Shown in pieces: positions 1-12,080 of a stretch of DNA of 64,000 bases (the first letter of the stretch is position 1; each line of letters begins with the position of its first letter). The notes under the pieces were generated by a model. The model saw only the letters and a program-made list of their open reading frames with translations. It had not been told where the DNA came from and made no database searches. The position numbers and the translations under genes were made by a program. Source of the stretch: Nageia nagi (Eukaryota > Pinophyta). The stretch covers positions 206,088,001 to 206,152,000 of the forward strand of contig JBITNC010000001.1 in the NCBI GenBank assembly GCA_050084985.1, written 5' to 3'.

Positions 1-224
1 AATGGTGTAACATGAAATTTAAACAAAATTTGACTTCTTAAATTTTCTTCATATGGTATTATTATTTTGTTTCCAAAATAGATTATACCATATTATCCTA
101 TCATAAAACCTTATGGAGTATATTTTTCTATCCTCCTCCTCTACTCAATGTAGATTTTATCTCTTAATTGATAATTTTGCACTCTAGTTTTTAGATTAGA
201 TCTATATATGGAAATAACAAACAA

Positions 225-520
225 AGGGTATATTTTTCTAATCAAGTCATCTACCATGTTATTTTCCCTATCCTTAATGTATTCAATTTTTAGATAATAT
301 TTTATTATGAATTCCATCCACCTCCTTTAGCATGCATTCAAGGTAAGCTAGGTAAATAATTATTTCATACCATGATGATTAGACTTGATCACCACCAATC
401 TTCTTAGGAGGTAATGTCACCATATTTTTAGTGCATGAACTATGGTTGCAAGTTCTAAATTATAGGTAGTATAATGTTTCTCATGGTTCCTAATTTTTCT
501 AGACTTGTAGGCTAAAACAT
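225..520 (-). pseudogene. RNase H region of element A (decayed)
   Basis: In shifting minus frames the segments LELATIVHALKIW, HYLLRR and YIKDRENNMVDDLIRK can be read. They match the end of the Ty3/gypsy RNase H domain (family pattern: ...DLELAAIVHALKxWRHYL..., then YxKGKENxVADALSRR). The enzyme would remove RNA from the RNA-DNA hybrid during reverse transcription. Stops and small indels break every frame. It lies just downstream of the RT block, as expected. Confidence 0.8.
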
Positions 521-619
521 GACCTTCTTGCATTAATACACCACCTAGTCCTTATATGGATTAGGTATTTTAAGGATAGGTATAGAGGTTAACTTATCCT
601 TTAATAGATTAAAAGCTTG

Positions 620-1450
620 TTGATATATTTATAACCATATAAACTTATTATATTTCTTTTACAATTGGGTTATGGGGTAGGTAATCTTTAAAAAATCCTT
701 CATAAATTTTTGATAGTAGCTTTCCAATGCTATGAAACTTTGAATCTCATTTATATTGGTGATGCTAACCATTATTTTACTACTTCCATATTTTTTGGAT
801 TCATAACCAACCCCTATTCAAAAATGCTATGACAAAGATAGTGTACACTAGGAGTGTAGAATTCACACTTAGTCAATTTACCATATAACTAATTTTCTCT
901 CAAGATTTGTAGAGTTAACCTAAGATGATGGTCATGTTCTTCTATAGTTTTTAAATTAATCAAAATATCATAAAAAAATGTAAGTTTAAACTGATCCAAA
1001 TATCTTCTAAACATATTATTCATAAGGTTCATGAAGGCTGCTAGTGCATTATTAAGACCAAAGGGTAGCATAGTGAATTCATAGTTGCCATACCTAATTT
1101 TGAAAGTAGTTTTGAAAGTATCTTGGTCCTTCATTCTTAATTAATGATACCTATATCTAATATTAATCTTCTTAAATATGCTAGCACCCTATAGCTAGTC
1201 AAATAAATCATTAATATTAGGTAAGGAATATCTATTTTTGATGATCAACTTGTTCAAGATATGGTAATCTATGCATAATCTCAAAGTGCCATATCGTTTT
1301 TGATAAATAAAATAGGTGCACTCCAAGGAGACACACTGGGTTTAATGATTCTTTTGTATACCAATTCTTACAACTACATTTTAAGCTCTTACTTTTTAAT
1401 AGTGATAATTCTATAAGGGACTCTTGATATAGGTTCAATCCCAAGGATTA
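620..1450 (-). pseudogene. reverse transcriptase domain of element A (decayed)
   Basis: The longest open piece (889-1134) reads through YGNYEFTMLPFGLNNALAAF, the conserved Ty3/gypsy palm segment ([20 protein letters not shown] type), and ends in an EEHDHHLRLTLQILRE-like tail. Upstream at about 1215-1320 another frame gives [20 protein letters not shown], the block preceding the first catalytic Asp. The active-site motif, normally FIDDIL, is FFYDIL here (codons at 968-973): the first Asp of the pair is Tyr, so the enzyme would be inactive. Frameshifts separate the blocks. Confidence 0.9.
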
Positions 1451-1914
1451 ACTTAATCAAGAAGTTAAATTCTCTTATGGGAGTCATCCTAGGAAATTAA
1501 TTAAGAAATACATCTTGATACTCTTTGAGGATGTGATATTTTATTAATATCATTTTATACTCAAAGCTTTCTTTGGTATGTTCCTTAATTATTATAGCAA
1601 ACAATTGGCATTTTCTTTTGCACAACCACTTAAGCTAAATGGATGAAAAGGGTTTAAGTTCAAAAGGGCTCTTTGTACTATACAAATTTACCCTTTTTCC
1701 CACATTATTAACAATTTAAATCCAATGTTTTAGAAATTCTATCCTTAACTTTGATTAATGCAACCAATCAAGACCTAACATGATGTCATAGACTAGTGAA
1801 GGTACCACATACAAAGGTATTTTAAACTAAAATACAAGGATATATACTTTTACATCTAGTAAGAACTAGTTTACCTTCCCAACTTGACTAGAATAAAACT
1901 CAACATTCCATCCC

Positions 1915-2003
1915 TTTTCTATAGTTTTAGGTTTATTGGGTAATTTATCAAGGATATAAGAATAAATAAAACTTTCAATGATACCATAGTCAATCAAAAT
2001 GGA
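1915..2003 (-). pseudogene. retropepsin-type protease of element A (fragment)
   Basis: Minus-strand reading gives SILIDYGIIESFIYSYIL, matching the aspartic protease start of Ty3/gypsy polyproteins (ILIDSGATHSFIS type). The Asp is present but the next residue is Tyr (DYG at 1983-1991) instead of Ser or Thr. The protease would cut the Gag-Pol polyprotein. The position, between the gag knuckle and RT, is as expected. Only the active-site half is clear. Confidence 0.75.
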
Positions 2004-2131
2004 ATTTTTTTGTTATAAATCATACCTTTAAATATGATAATAGTAGATTGAATATCAAGAGCTTGATGATTCATGGTTTCATAAATTTTATGATTCTATT
2101 TATTTCTAGAGGGATAACCATACCTCTTATT

Positions 2132-3410
2132 GCAATCCCCAAAAAAATAGGATCCACCATAATGGTAAAATACTCCTTTGGGATTAGGAGCACTTTTTGG
2201 ATTAGGTTTATTTTTGTTCCATTCAAGAGAGTCCTACCTTGTTTTCTTACCATCCTTGCCTACATCCTTACTTCGAGTAGGATTTTTGTTCTTGGGGGCT
2301 AGCTAAGAGGGTATTTCTTTCTTTTTAGAAGATTGTTCACCTTTCTTCTTACCTTCCCATTACCAATTCTCTCCTTTAATGGGTTACCCCTAATTCTAGC
2401 TTCCCTTATTCTTCTTTTGGTAATTTTTGTATGGTTCAAATGCATCTCTATTATTTGCAAAATTTATCTCCCCCTTCTAGCCATTTCTTAAGCTTTTTGA
2501 ATAGTAGAGGGATAAAACTAATTGATGGTAGTACTAATTCAAGCATCCAAGCCAAAATAAAATTTATGAGTTTTATTAAACTTACTTGCCTCATTTTTTG
2601 GAATATATTTTAGTAACTAAATAATTTTTTATGTTATTACTCTACTAATATTTTTCCTTGAATCAACCTTGTGTACTTAGTTCTCCTTTTATATATAAAT
2701 TAATTATTCAAAAACCTTCCCTCGAAGAGTTTCTTGAAATCCATCCAATCAGTATCTAAGAACTATTATTAAGTGTCCTTAAGGAAAGTACTTCACCAAT
2801 CCAAAATTATTTTAGTTAATTAAATACTTTCTTAAGTAGTTTGAGAGTAATCTCCACATACTCTTATCATATATTAAGAATCTAATTCATGTAACCACTC
2901 TTCAGCTTGATGCATATTATTAATGAATTTGATGATACAAATATGCTTCAAATCCTTAGATCTCTTACCACTTACGCCCTTTTTTCTTCAACTAATACTA
3001 GAGGAATGATAATTCAATCATCTCCTTCTTAGGATCTTTATACATCCTCTAGAGCTTATTATTTATATTGTAACTATTATCTTATTTCAATCATAGCAGT
3101 ATTCATAGTTGTAATGATAGCATTTTTTGGACCCTTGTTTTGGTCCTATATATTATTTTAATTTTTCTCATCATACAAATGTTGATCATACTCTATATCA
3201 TTATTCATATTATGAGGTCCATTCCTCCTAACAACATAGCCATCTTTGGGTCCACCCTTAGGACCAACTCAATGCCCATCATAAGGACCACCCCCACCTC
3301 TTAGTCCACCATGTTGGTCATCCCTAGGTATATTTCATCTATTATGATTTTGAGGAGGTGTGAATTTTGTAATGCAACATGGTAAGGGTTTTAGAAACAA
3401 TAATACCATT
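2132..3410 (-). pseudogene. gag of element A (decayed)
   Basis: The C-terminal marker is a nucleocapsid zinc knuckle at 2132-2173, read as FYHYGGSYFFGDC. It fits the CX2CX3HX4C form with the first two Cys and the His replaced by Phe, Tyr and Tyr; the last Cys remains. Further upstream on the same strand (3180-3370) a Pro/Gly/Asp-rich stretch (NIPRDDQHGGLRGGG region) looks like the low-complexity N-terminal part of plant gypsy gag. Gag forms the virus-like particle that packages the RNA. The central gag domain cannot be followed in a single frame. Confidence 0.65.
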
Positions 3411-3422
3411 AGGACTAATTGA

Positions 3423-3435
3423 GGCTCTGATACCA
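3423..3435 (-). other. primer binding site, initiator-Met tRNA (element A)
   Basis: The minus strand reads TGGTATCAGAGCC, the standard plant primer site complementary to the 3' end of initiator Met tRNA, intact over 13 bases. It lies next to an LTR end (plus-strand TGTAAAG starting at 3437). This fixes the orientation of element A. Confidence 0.92.
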
Positions 3436-3436
3436 A

Positions 3437-4108
3437 TGTAAAGAATTAAACCACTCACTACTACTAAAAAGAGGAAATTTCAAAAAGCTTATTTAAGTTT
3501 TGCTTAAGTATTTTATTACACTTTTAGAGAATTGCTTAATACATAAGGTACTTTACATTTTTCTATATCCATGAATATCAATATAGTTCATTTATCCATA
3601 AAATAGTCATCATAAGATAAAAATTTAGGTCTTTATGATATATGGAAGAGAAAAGAGCTTAATAACCTTAGCCTAACTCATTATCATGCATGCCCTTGAG
3701 GTGTAGGTTCCATATTTACACCTAGGAGATTATTTATAGATGATATTTTTCCTCTAATAACTCTTTTATGAAATGATAGCAATGAACTAAAATATCTCAA
3801 GAGAAAAGGACCTACTTATTCAACAAATTTCATCCCAAACTTTTCTTAAGAGATAATAATAACCATAGGACATATAGATTTCTTAATGAAGAGAATTTCC
3901 ATAAATAAATAACCTAGATACTATTTTAATAGATTTTTAGTTTTCTATTACCTCAAACTCATAATCCTAAATCCTATTATAAGGATAACTCCTACAATAT
4001 ATATAGGTAATTGTATGACCAAGATCCTAATTCCTATAAGGATGAGTTATACTTGTAGGGATAACCTAGGTTCAAGAGAAAAATGCCTAAATTTAGGCTA
4101 GCTAACCA
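3437..4108 (-). repeat. 5' LTR of element A (right edge uncertain)
   Basis: The inner edge is set by the primer site: on the minus strand the LTR ends ...CTTTACA just before TTGGTATCAG. The outer edge is placed at the CA at 4107-4108 because a different element's repeats begin at about 4125. No second LTR is available to confirm it. Confidence 0.45.
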
Positions 4109-4124
4109 TAAGAGACCATTTTTT

Positions 4125-4725
4125 TGTGTATACACATGTATTTTTTCTTTAAACCCATATAAAGCATACTATATTTAGATCATGGACATAAAATGCATGA
4201 TTTCCAATGGCCATCAACACAGCTAGTGAGAGTTCACTCACTTAAAAGTAAACTAGTGATACAATCATTAGTAATTTGTTAACATTGGATCATCTCCAAT
4301 GGATGATGCATTTTGTTGTGTATACATATAGATTTTTATTTTAACCCATATAAAGCATACAATCTTTATATCATGGACATAAAATGCATGATCATCGATG
4401 GCTATAAAAATAGCTAGTGAGAGTTCACTCTCTTAAAAAGTAAACCAATGATACAACCATTAGCAATTTGTTGATATTAAATCATCTCCAATGTATGATA
4501 AATTTCACTCTATATCCACATGATTATTGCTTTGAACTAATCCAAATCATAATATCTTTATATCATAGACATACATACATATGATCATCGATGACCAATG
4601 ACATAGCTAGTGAGAGTTCACTCACTTAAAAGATAAATCAATGATGTAGCCATAAGTTGTTGACATTGATTAATTTTCAATGGATGATGTAAATCATTTT
4701 TCATCCACCATATTTTATGATTGAA
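4125..4725 (+). repeat. three tandem copies of a ~200 bp unit
   Basis: Three imperfect direct copies each carry ATATAAAGCATAC or a variant, then CATGGACATAAAATGCATGA, then GCTAGTGAGAGTTCACTC and a ...CATCTCCAATGGATGAT... tail. They start near 4125, 4315 and 4535. One further copy lies in element N at 40875-41025. The unit contains a short inverted motif (GTGAGAGTTCACTCAC). It has no coding potential. Confidence 0.85.
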
Positions 4726-7700
4726 ATTCCATTATAGGTACATATATCTATAATAAAAAAAGAAAATTCTAATCAAAACTAGGGCTAACACCATGCTCAC
4801 TATCATGATCCACCTCAAGACACTATTTGACCTCAAGTACCATCAATGATTTGAATGAATTATGTTTGCATAATATTATGGTAATGATAATTTTAATGTG
4901 TGAGTATATATCATTTGTGAAAATTGATATTGGCTTCAATATGTTTTGATATAGGTCATAGGATGGAGAAGCAACCCATAGACCCTATGAACCAAAGGTG
5001 AATTGGTGATGGGAATGGAAGGGTAAGAGGAGGAAATTATTGGTGTTGATTTTTTGACACAACCTATGACCATAATAAATCATGTATAATAATTATTATG
5101 ATTTTTAATTTCTTAATGAAAATATGTTTACAAAACTATGTGGATTAACCTTACTTTGCAGGACAAGGTGACAGTTGTAAGTAAAGATGTGTTTTCCCTT
5201 GTTTGGCATTTTTGAAATTTAAATTTTGAAATGGAGGGAAAAAGGGGATATACCTTTAGTTAAATTTTGAAACTTTTTATAAGGTTATAAAAATAAATTT
5301 AATGGGGTAAAATTTGAATATGAGTGTCCATATTATTGCCACATAGGGCTAATAGTAAAAACACTATTAGATAAAGACTATGGTCTCTTTGTGGTATGAC
5401 ATAATATTTAATAGCTAGGAAAATAATAAATAAATAACCTTACTTAGTTTTGTATTTTTGTTTTAGTTGTGGATAAGAGTTGGCACTAAATTGTCAACTA
5501 ATGAAAAAGATTCCAAAGTATTAAATACCATTACCATTAGTTCCAACTTTAAACAAACCTAACCAAAAATTATTGAGGGTGTGAAGAGACATCCATTTGG
5601 ACACATTTGAGCCCCTTTAACTATAAATAAAGGAGTAGAGCATTGGAAAAATACCAACAACAACTTCCTATCTATCTCTTTGCTATTTTCATTTTTGTTT
5701 TGGATATAGTCAAGCTTGGATTATGTGAAGTCTCTCTCTTCCTTCTCCAAGTCAAGGTGCATTCCTTACATTTTTTTTAGTAGTTCCATTTAAATATTTT
5801 TAAAGAGTTGTATGAAAATATTATTTGTCTAAATACTAATAGAATTAATTGTTGATAAAGGAATTATAATAGTTGAAGGGACATATTGATTGATTTAATT
5901 GTTGTATTGCATGTGGAGGTTGTTATCTTGTCTTTTTGTTTAAAAATAAAGGAATAGGATCCTCTTAATTTACCTTCCTTTTATTTTTAGAAAGTATTCA
6001 GTACAAAATGCTATGTATTTTAATATATTGATAATTTGAGCCATTTAATTCTATAATGAAAAGTTTATGGAGGCTCATACTTTGGAAAAATAATTTAATT
6101 TTTACTTTGTTTAATTATTTCTTGACTCTAGCTCCTCCTATATGTTCTTTCACATTAAACCAACATGGTGCTTGGATATTCATAGTCACATTACTTGATG
6201 TAAAATCATTTTTACTATAATTTTATAAGACCTCCTACCTTCTTCACACTCTTTCATTGGTACATGCCAACTGGAAAGTTTGAGGAATTCAATTTTATCT
6301 CTTTGCTTTTGTCTAGAACTCTTAGCAAAGGATGTAGCATTTAATTCCAAGTCCCAATATTTTTTTCTTGTTGTTAAATAATATATTTTATGCATTCTTG
6401 GATTAATAGTCAATAATTCCTTTGAGAAGCCATCTCAACTATTCAAATTTTTTTATATACTCCCTTTTTGAGTTATGCAATGGTCATAATGCTGGTAAAG
6501 ATTACAAAGTTTTAACTTGCATAGGATAAAAGAATTAATGTGAAACCCTTTTGTGAATCACCATATGCTATAAAAATACCAATATATTGGGTGGATGTTT
6601 CCTTGATAGTAGTATGTCATTTGAATCCATATTTCATATTTTACATATCAAATTCAAAAAGAAAACCATTTTGCTATAACTGTTTGTGAGTTTTCAAAAG
6701 ATGCCAATAGGAATGAAAGACATTTGCAACTTTCCTTACATAAAAAGAGATCAATGTTCCCTACTAAGATCTTCTCATAGTATGAGTGTGATCTCCTACA
6801 AAAATTATGTGTATACTTTCTTATTAGAGTTGAATCTAATCCATAGGCTATATTATTCATTAAGTAAACCATTCAATATACTAGTTTTGGCACATTTTCT
6901 CTATATCATCATATTAAACTTCATATCATCCTGAGTTACCATAGTTATATTTTGAATACATAAGTTTTGAATCAATAAGTAGCCAAATTAGCTTATCTTA
7001 TTAGATATTAATCATTTCTTACTTGTTAAGAACCCACTTGATGTACCTAATTGGAAACTATCCTATCTCCATATTAATGATCAACCATTTCATATATTCA
7101 ATTGGTGTTTGACCATATATGAATTAATAATGAACAAAAGTATAAATATGTATATGTATATATATATAAGAAAATTAAACTTTATTTTTTTCATTTTGAG
7201 CAAGTCTATAATATGGTATATCTATTTACTATAAGTATTTAATTAATTAGGAAAATAAAAAGGAGTAATAGGCAAATAGTAAGCTTGTATATGAAGGAAT
7301 TGTACATTAAAATTTATTAAATAATGAAATATTTGGCTAAGGAAAGAAGCTAATCCAAAAAGGACATAAAATCCTTTTGTAGCCCATAGATTAGAAAAAG
7401 AACACATGAAATAGAATTCCTTGCATAATGGTCAAGTTTGTAATGGGGTTGTCCAGATCCTCCTCCTTCCTGGTACTTGATCCATATACCAAGTTCCAAA
7501 GTGATGTTCGATGTTCAATGCTCATTGCTTAATGAACAATGGAGATGCTCAATGCTTATTATTTGAAGATCAGTGGATGTGTTCCATAACAAATCATAGA
7601 ATGACTCACTAAATAGAATGTTATACTATATTTGTATTATGAAAGGATGATGAATTACCAAATTCATTAAATTATATTAGCCTTATGATGTATTAATATT

Positions 7701-8092
7701 ATTGTAATAAGTTATGAAATTTTTTTCATTATAGTAGATGTTGATAAATAAAGTTATAAGGATTATTTTGTACTTATATTTTGTCAATATATTACAAAAT
7801 GAATGTAAGATACATGATTTTACTTTCTCTTTATTAATAACATTATGAGTATTACATGATTAATGCTTGGTGAAATAGAGTAAGGATTAATACTTGTTAG
7901 ATAATAGTCATAGATAAATTATGTTTGTAATCCTGACAAGTCCAAAATTATCCTATCAACTTAGAATCAAACCTAAACTAGAGTTAAGGTTCCAAATGAT
8001 AATTTATGAGCATTTGGGATATTTTAGGGACCCTTGGGATCAAGTTGGATATCAATGGGACCACATGATATAAATGGAATCATTCAAGATTC
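4726..8092. other. silent internal stretch of the left element
   Basis: No family was recognised on either strand; the short open frames at 6186-6413 and 6654-6934 overlap on opposite strands and have no motifs. The only structured point is a TATA-like promoter near 5621. A short (TA)n tract lies near 7150. Confidence 0.4.
5621..5632 (+). promoter_or_regulatory. candidate TATA box
   Basis: CTATAAATAAAG is followed within about 60 bases by a pyrimidine/CAACAAC-rich leader (5655-5760, with CTTCCTATCTATCTC and CTCTCTCTTCC). That layout is typical of a plant polymerase II promoter or LTR U3/R junction. No LTR pair was found around it. Confidence 0.3.
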
Positions 8093-8340
8093 TTTTTGGA
8101 TGAATGCAAGAAATGTGGCAAAGAACCTTTGCCAAGTAAACCTACCTTGCTATACAACAAATAAAAGGAATATTCTTTACATAAATACCACTTAGCACCA
8201 TATTACTTTTGTTGCAATAGTGGCAAGATCCTTCCTCAAAAACTTGTTACTTTATGTATTCAAGAGATCTTTTAAAAAGTGGATCCATATATGAGATACA
8301 ATGTATATGGGATAAATAAGAAAATATGTGCCTTCTTACA
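8093..8340 (+). pseudogene. possible Helitron Rep/helicase N-terminal fragment
   Basis: One plus frame, broken by four stops, gives DECKKCGKEPLPSKP (8099-8143), then YYFCCNSGKILPQKL (8201-8245), then a short spacer ending in EIF and YMRYNVYGINKKICAF (8290-8337). The order CxxCG, CCxxGK(x)LP, hydrophobic spacer, then an R-x-N-(I/V)-x-x-x-N-x-x-(F/I)-A-F-like block is that of the Helitron-like N-terminal domain of plant Helitron helicases. This is motif matching by eye on a degraded frame. No replication-initiator HUH block or helicase was found nearby, and the terminal TC...CTRR structure was not located. Confidence 0.35.
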
Positions 8341-9129
8341 TAAGCCATAACTAAGACTTCTAAGGTACTCCTCATGGGTAAGGATGAATGGTATTAAACC
8401 TTAAAACATGTCTTATACCCACTTCACTATTTGAAAATATTAGTATATAGTTAGTAGGACATATGTGGTTCTTTTGTCAACACATTTAAAAATATATTAG
8501 ACTAAATAACCACTCAAGTATATTGTTTAATATCCATGTCTCCCCTAGTTATGGTCATAGGGATGTCTAACCACATGGTGGGACTAACCAATAGTTATGG
8601 GTAGGTTAGTACTCATATTCCCTGATAGGTGACTTAGGTGGGGATAGCAATTGGAAAAACTACTATTACAAGATGAGGGTAATTAGTAGTCATATCACTT
8701 GCAGTTAGTAGATAAGGATATGATAATTGTTCCATATGCAATGCTACCCACTCATAAGGAAGCTTTCCTAGGACAAGTTAACTGCTCCTATGAGATGGAG
8801 AGTTATCATTAGGAGATAATGACTAACTTAGTGAAAGTGCGATCTCTTAGATGTTATGGGCCTAAGTAGAAAACCATTATGCTATAATAAAAAATACTAT
8901 TACACATAGGAAATGGAATAAGAATGGTGAGGTTACTTTTGAGGTGTCTTTTCAATAGGGTGAGTGTTGAAAAGTGAATACCAAAAAAATTTATTAGGGT
9001 TGGTTACTTGGGATCTTGTCCAATCTTGCCATGTGAGTGCTGAACTAGATAACAACATATCAAACTCATGTGGGATCACTTAGTTCATTCCTAGATAATT
9101 TGAGTGTTATAAATAATAATAAAAATTAG
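8341..9129. other. no recognisable feature
   Basis: AT-rich sequence with direct phrases such as repeated GGGATGTC/GGTGGGA segments near 8550-8650. No reading frame or element edge is visible. Confidence 0.4.
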
Positions 9130-9626
9130 GTCAAAAATTAGGGCTTTGGTTGATGATAATTAGTGGATGTGTTACACTCATTATCTTTTAGGCTACTAGC
9201 TATGTACTTTTCATTATCATTTCTGCTCATCCAAATCATCACCTCTCTATTTTGAGGCATGGTTGTAAGTGAATCAACTTCTAAAGTATATAACATAATG
9301 GAATGACAAAATTCATGATTGAAATAGTATAAAAGAGGCACATCATATCTTCCATATCCAACCTTAGATATGGATTTCTATAATCATCCAAACATCATCA
9401 AATAGTATTCTTGAAGATAGCTTCTTTAGCAGCTTTTTCCTTGGGTACTCCACTTAAGCATCTTTCTTGGGGTACCCAAGTCAAAAGGGGGGTAGCATAA
9501 GGACCCTTATCATCTTTTAATTAGCATCAGCAAAAGGATAAAAAAAAGTTCTTCTATATCTTATCTACACTTCTTCTTTGGACATGCAATTTTATTACTT
9601 CAATCACACATCTAAAGAGGGGCAAA
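9130..9626 (+). repeat. 3' internal segment shared with element N, ending in a polypurine tract
   Basis: Homologous to 41160-41614: both carry CTCTCTATTTTGAGG/CTCTCTATTTGAAGG, a GAGGCACATCATATCTTCCATAT-like block, GGGGTACCCAAGTCAAAAGG or its variant, and finish with CTAAAGAGGGGCAAA or CCAAAGAGGGGCAAA directly before the LTR. The terminal purine run would prime plus-strand DNA synthesis. Confidence 0.8.
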
Positions 9627-10310
9627 TGTAGATGCCTCAAAATGAACCTTTATGTATTTAATAAATCATTTTAATCCCTTAACAATGTATCATTTAAAAA
9701 GGGATTAAAAATGTATAATAAATATGTAGGCCATGTATTTGATCCTTATGGCATGTACAAGGGGTCAAATCCATAATAGAAGCATCCCTATATAAAGGCA
9801 TTAAAGACATACAAAGATAAATGATGGGATTATCATCAAGAGGAGACTAGATAAGGGGTAGATTATAGAAGACCCAAGGCTTCCATTATCTAAATATTGG
9901 ATAGAGAATCAATGACTCAAGAATTATTTACAAATCAAACCTTTGCAAGGTATTCTTATCTATAATAAGCAAATCTCTTATCTCAAGCATTATCACACTT
10001 TCATTATATTGATAAATCATTCATTCTATTTTCATTTTATATTTCATTGCATCTTTAGTTTTATCCTTAAACATGAAATTGATGGTGTACTATTACTTTG
10101 GCATTGATGTCATACTTATGTATGTGATATTGCTCATTTTTGATGTATGAATTTCCTTAATCAATTGAATATGCATGTTAACAAAATGAACCTATATGCT
10201 TAATCATTTGTTTTCATATTCCTACTTTATGTTAACAATTAATAGACCAAATATTGCATGTATTAATTCCACTAAAATTAATTATACTATTACATTATTT
10301 AGGGTCTACA
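9627..10310 (+). repeat. 3' LTR of the left TGTAGATGCC-family element
   Basis: Begins TGTAGATGCC and ends GGTCTACA, a good terminal inverted pair. It carries a TATA box (CCCTATATAAAGGC near 9792-9804). Two more copies occur in minus orientation at 12386-13056 and 17550-18231, and a divergent relative flanks element N. The polypurine tract lies immediately upstream, which makes it a 3' LTR. Confidence 0.9.
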
Positions 10311-10812
10311 TTATAAATGGTTATATGTTGATGAAAGAAGGTACATATTACCTGCATAATTGTGTCACTATTGATAGTAAGGTAATTATTTCTATTTATA
10401 ATTTTTGTTATTGTTGTTAATATGGCATTAGCATAGTTGTTGTGAGAATGATTTACTTATGAAATTTTTAATTTCTTAAGAAAAGGTTTTCCCTATTGAG
10501 ATGGTAAATCTCATCCTTGTTTTCTAAATTGAAATACATGCAAGTAATGATGAAGATGCTATGGATGATTGGCCATAAATAGTTATTTTTTTAAATATTT
10601 CCCTTTTTGTTATATATATATATATATATATACACTTTGATACCTACCTATATACATTTTTTGGTACAAAGTTAAAACTAATGTGTACATATTGAGGGTC
10701 AATATTTGAAATATTTTATTATTGTAAAAATATCATTATGATCAAAAGGGACTTGAATTTACATGTAAAATATGTAAATGGTTTTATTTGGTACTTAAAT
10801 CTGTTATATAAT
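9627..10812 (+). repeat. left arm of a large inverted repeat
   Basis: The left arm is the LTR plus about 500 bp of flank (10311-10812). It recurs in reverse complement at 11267-13056, interrupted there by the tandem unit. A clear check is 10180-10250 (TTAACAAAATGAACCTATATGC...) against 12440-12520. Homology begins exactly at the outer LTR base: 9626 and 13057 are unrelated. Confidence 0.88.
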
Positions 10813-10814
10813 AG

Positions 10815-12080
10815 AAAGAATGGATCTAAGACATAAGATTGAATGCACTCATGACTTAGCTAGAGCCTTATGGATAAACCCTTTTCCATTCACAACCATA
10901 GTCTAACACTACCTTGATCACCTTTGTTACCTTTAAGTGCAAGAGATGCATTCTTCCATATATGATCAAATCTTCCTATCACTAAAGGTTCTTAAACCAC
11001 AAAAGTGATTTCTAAGTATCCAAACAACTAGGTACATTGATACTATCATCAACACAATGAAGGTTTCAATTGAATACTTCATGTTGTCAATAGTGCTAGA
11101 CATCACAAGTATAATTTAAATTCAACACATTCATATAGTTGATTCTAAATAAATTCATATTAAAATCTATATTAGATTAAAATAATAAGAGATTAATAGT
11201 AGTTACTATTCCCATTTAAAAAATATAACAACATATTAAGAAATAAATCCATAACATCAATTTATATAACAGATTTAAGTACCAAATAAAACCATTTACA
11301 TATTTTACATGTAAATTCAAGGCCCTTTTGATCATAATGATATTTTTACAATAATAAAATATTTCAAATATTGACCCTCAATATGTACGCATTAGTTTTA
11401 AACTTCTACAAAAAAATGTATATAGGTATCAAAGTGTATATATATATAGAAATAATGGATCTAAGACATAAGAGTGAATGCACTCATAACTTAGTTAGAG
11501 CCTTATGGATAAACCCTTTTCCATTCACAACCATATTCTAACACTACCTTGATCACCTTTGTTACCTTTAAGTGCAAGAGATGCATCCTTCCATATATGA
11601 TCAAATCTTCCTATCACTGAAGGTTCTTAAACCATAAAAATGATTTCTAAGTATCCAAACAACTAGGGACATTGATACTATCATCAACACAATGAAGGTT
11701 TCAATTGAATAATCCATGTTGTCAATAGTGCTATACATCACAAGTATGATTTAAATTCAACGCATTCATATAGTTGATTCTAAATAAATTCATAGTAACA
11801 TCTATATTAGATTATAATAATAATATATCAATAGTAGTTACTATTCCCATTTAAAACATATAACAACATATTAAGAAATAAATCCACAATATCAATTTAT
11901 ATAATAGATTTAAGTACCAAATAAAACCATTTACATATTTTACATGTAAATTCATGGCCCTTTTGATCATAATGATATTTTTACAATAATAAAATATTTC
12001 AAATATTGACCCTCAATATGTACATATTAGTTTTAACCTTGTACAAAAAAATGTATATAGGTATCAAAGTATATATATAT
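10815..12080. repeat. 635 bp tandem duplication in the centre of the inverted repeat
   Basis: The block starting GGATCTAAGACATAAGA at about 10822 repeats at about 11457, a period of 635 bases. Both copies include GAGCCTTATGGATAAACCC, CACTACCTTGATCACC and, at their right ends, the inverted copy of the 10620-10812 arm tail. Differences between copies are scattered single bases. No coding content was found. Confidence 0.88.

Larger units (their letters stand above)
1..4108 (-). mobile_element. Ty3/gypsy LTR retrotransposon A, 5' LTR to RNase H, truncated by window start
   Basis: Read on the minus strand the order is LTR, initiator-Met primer site, gag with a CCHC-type knuckle, aspartic protease, reverse transcriptase, RNase H, which is the order of the Ty3/gypsy superfamily. 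Integrase and the 3' LTR would lie left of base 1. All frames are broken by stops and shifts, so the copy is dead. Stops commonly sit where the family has Gln, for example in the RT block near 1195-1210 (Asp-stop-Leu-stop-Gly-Ala). The right boundary is approximate because the second LTR is not in the window. Confidence 0.85.
4109..10310 (+). mobile_element. 3' part of a non-autonomous LTR element of the TGTAGATGCC family
   Basis: The 3' end is clear: polypurine tract AAAGAGGGGCAAA at 9614-9626 followed by an LTR (9627-10310). The internal segments 4125-4800 and 9130-9626 are homologous to 40870-41145 and 41160-41614 of element N, in the same order. The 5' LTR is missing, and element A abuts or interrupts the left side. 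The 4.3 kb between the two homologous segments has no counterpart in N, so it is either a later insertion or the longer ancestral interior. No gag or pol is recognisable. Confidence 0.6.

Noticed and set aside
3423-3435. Met tRNA gene
   Set aside because: Only the 13-base complement to the tRNA 3' end is present, next to an LTR end; it is a primer site.
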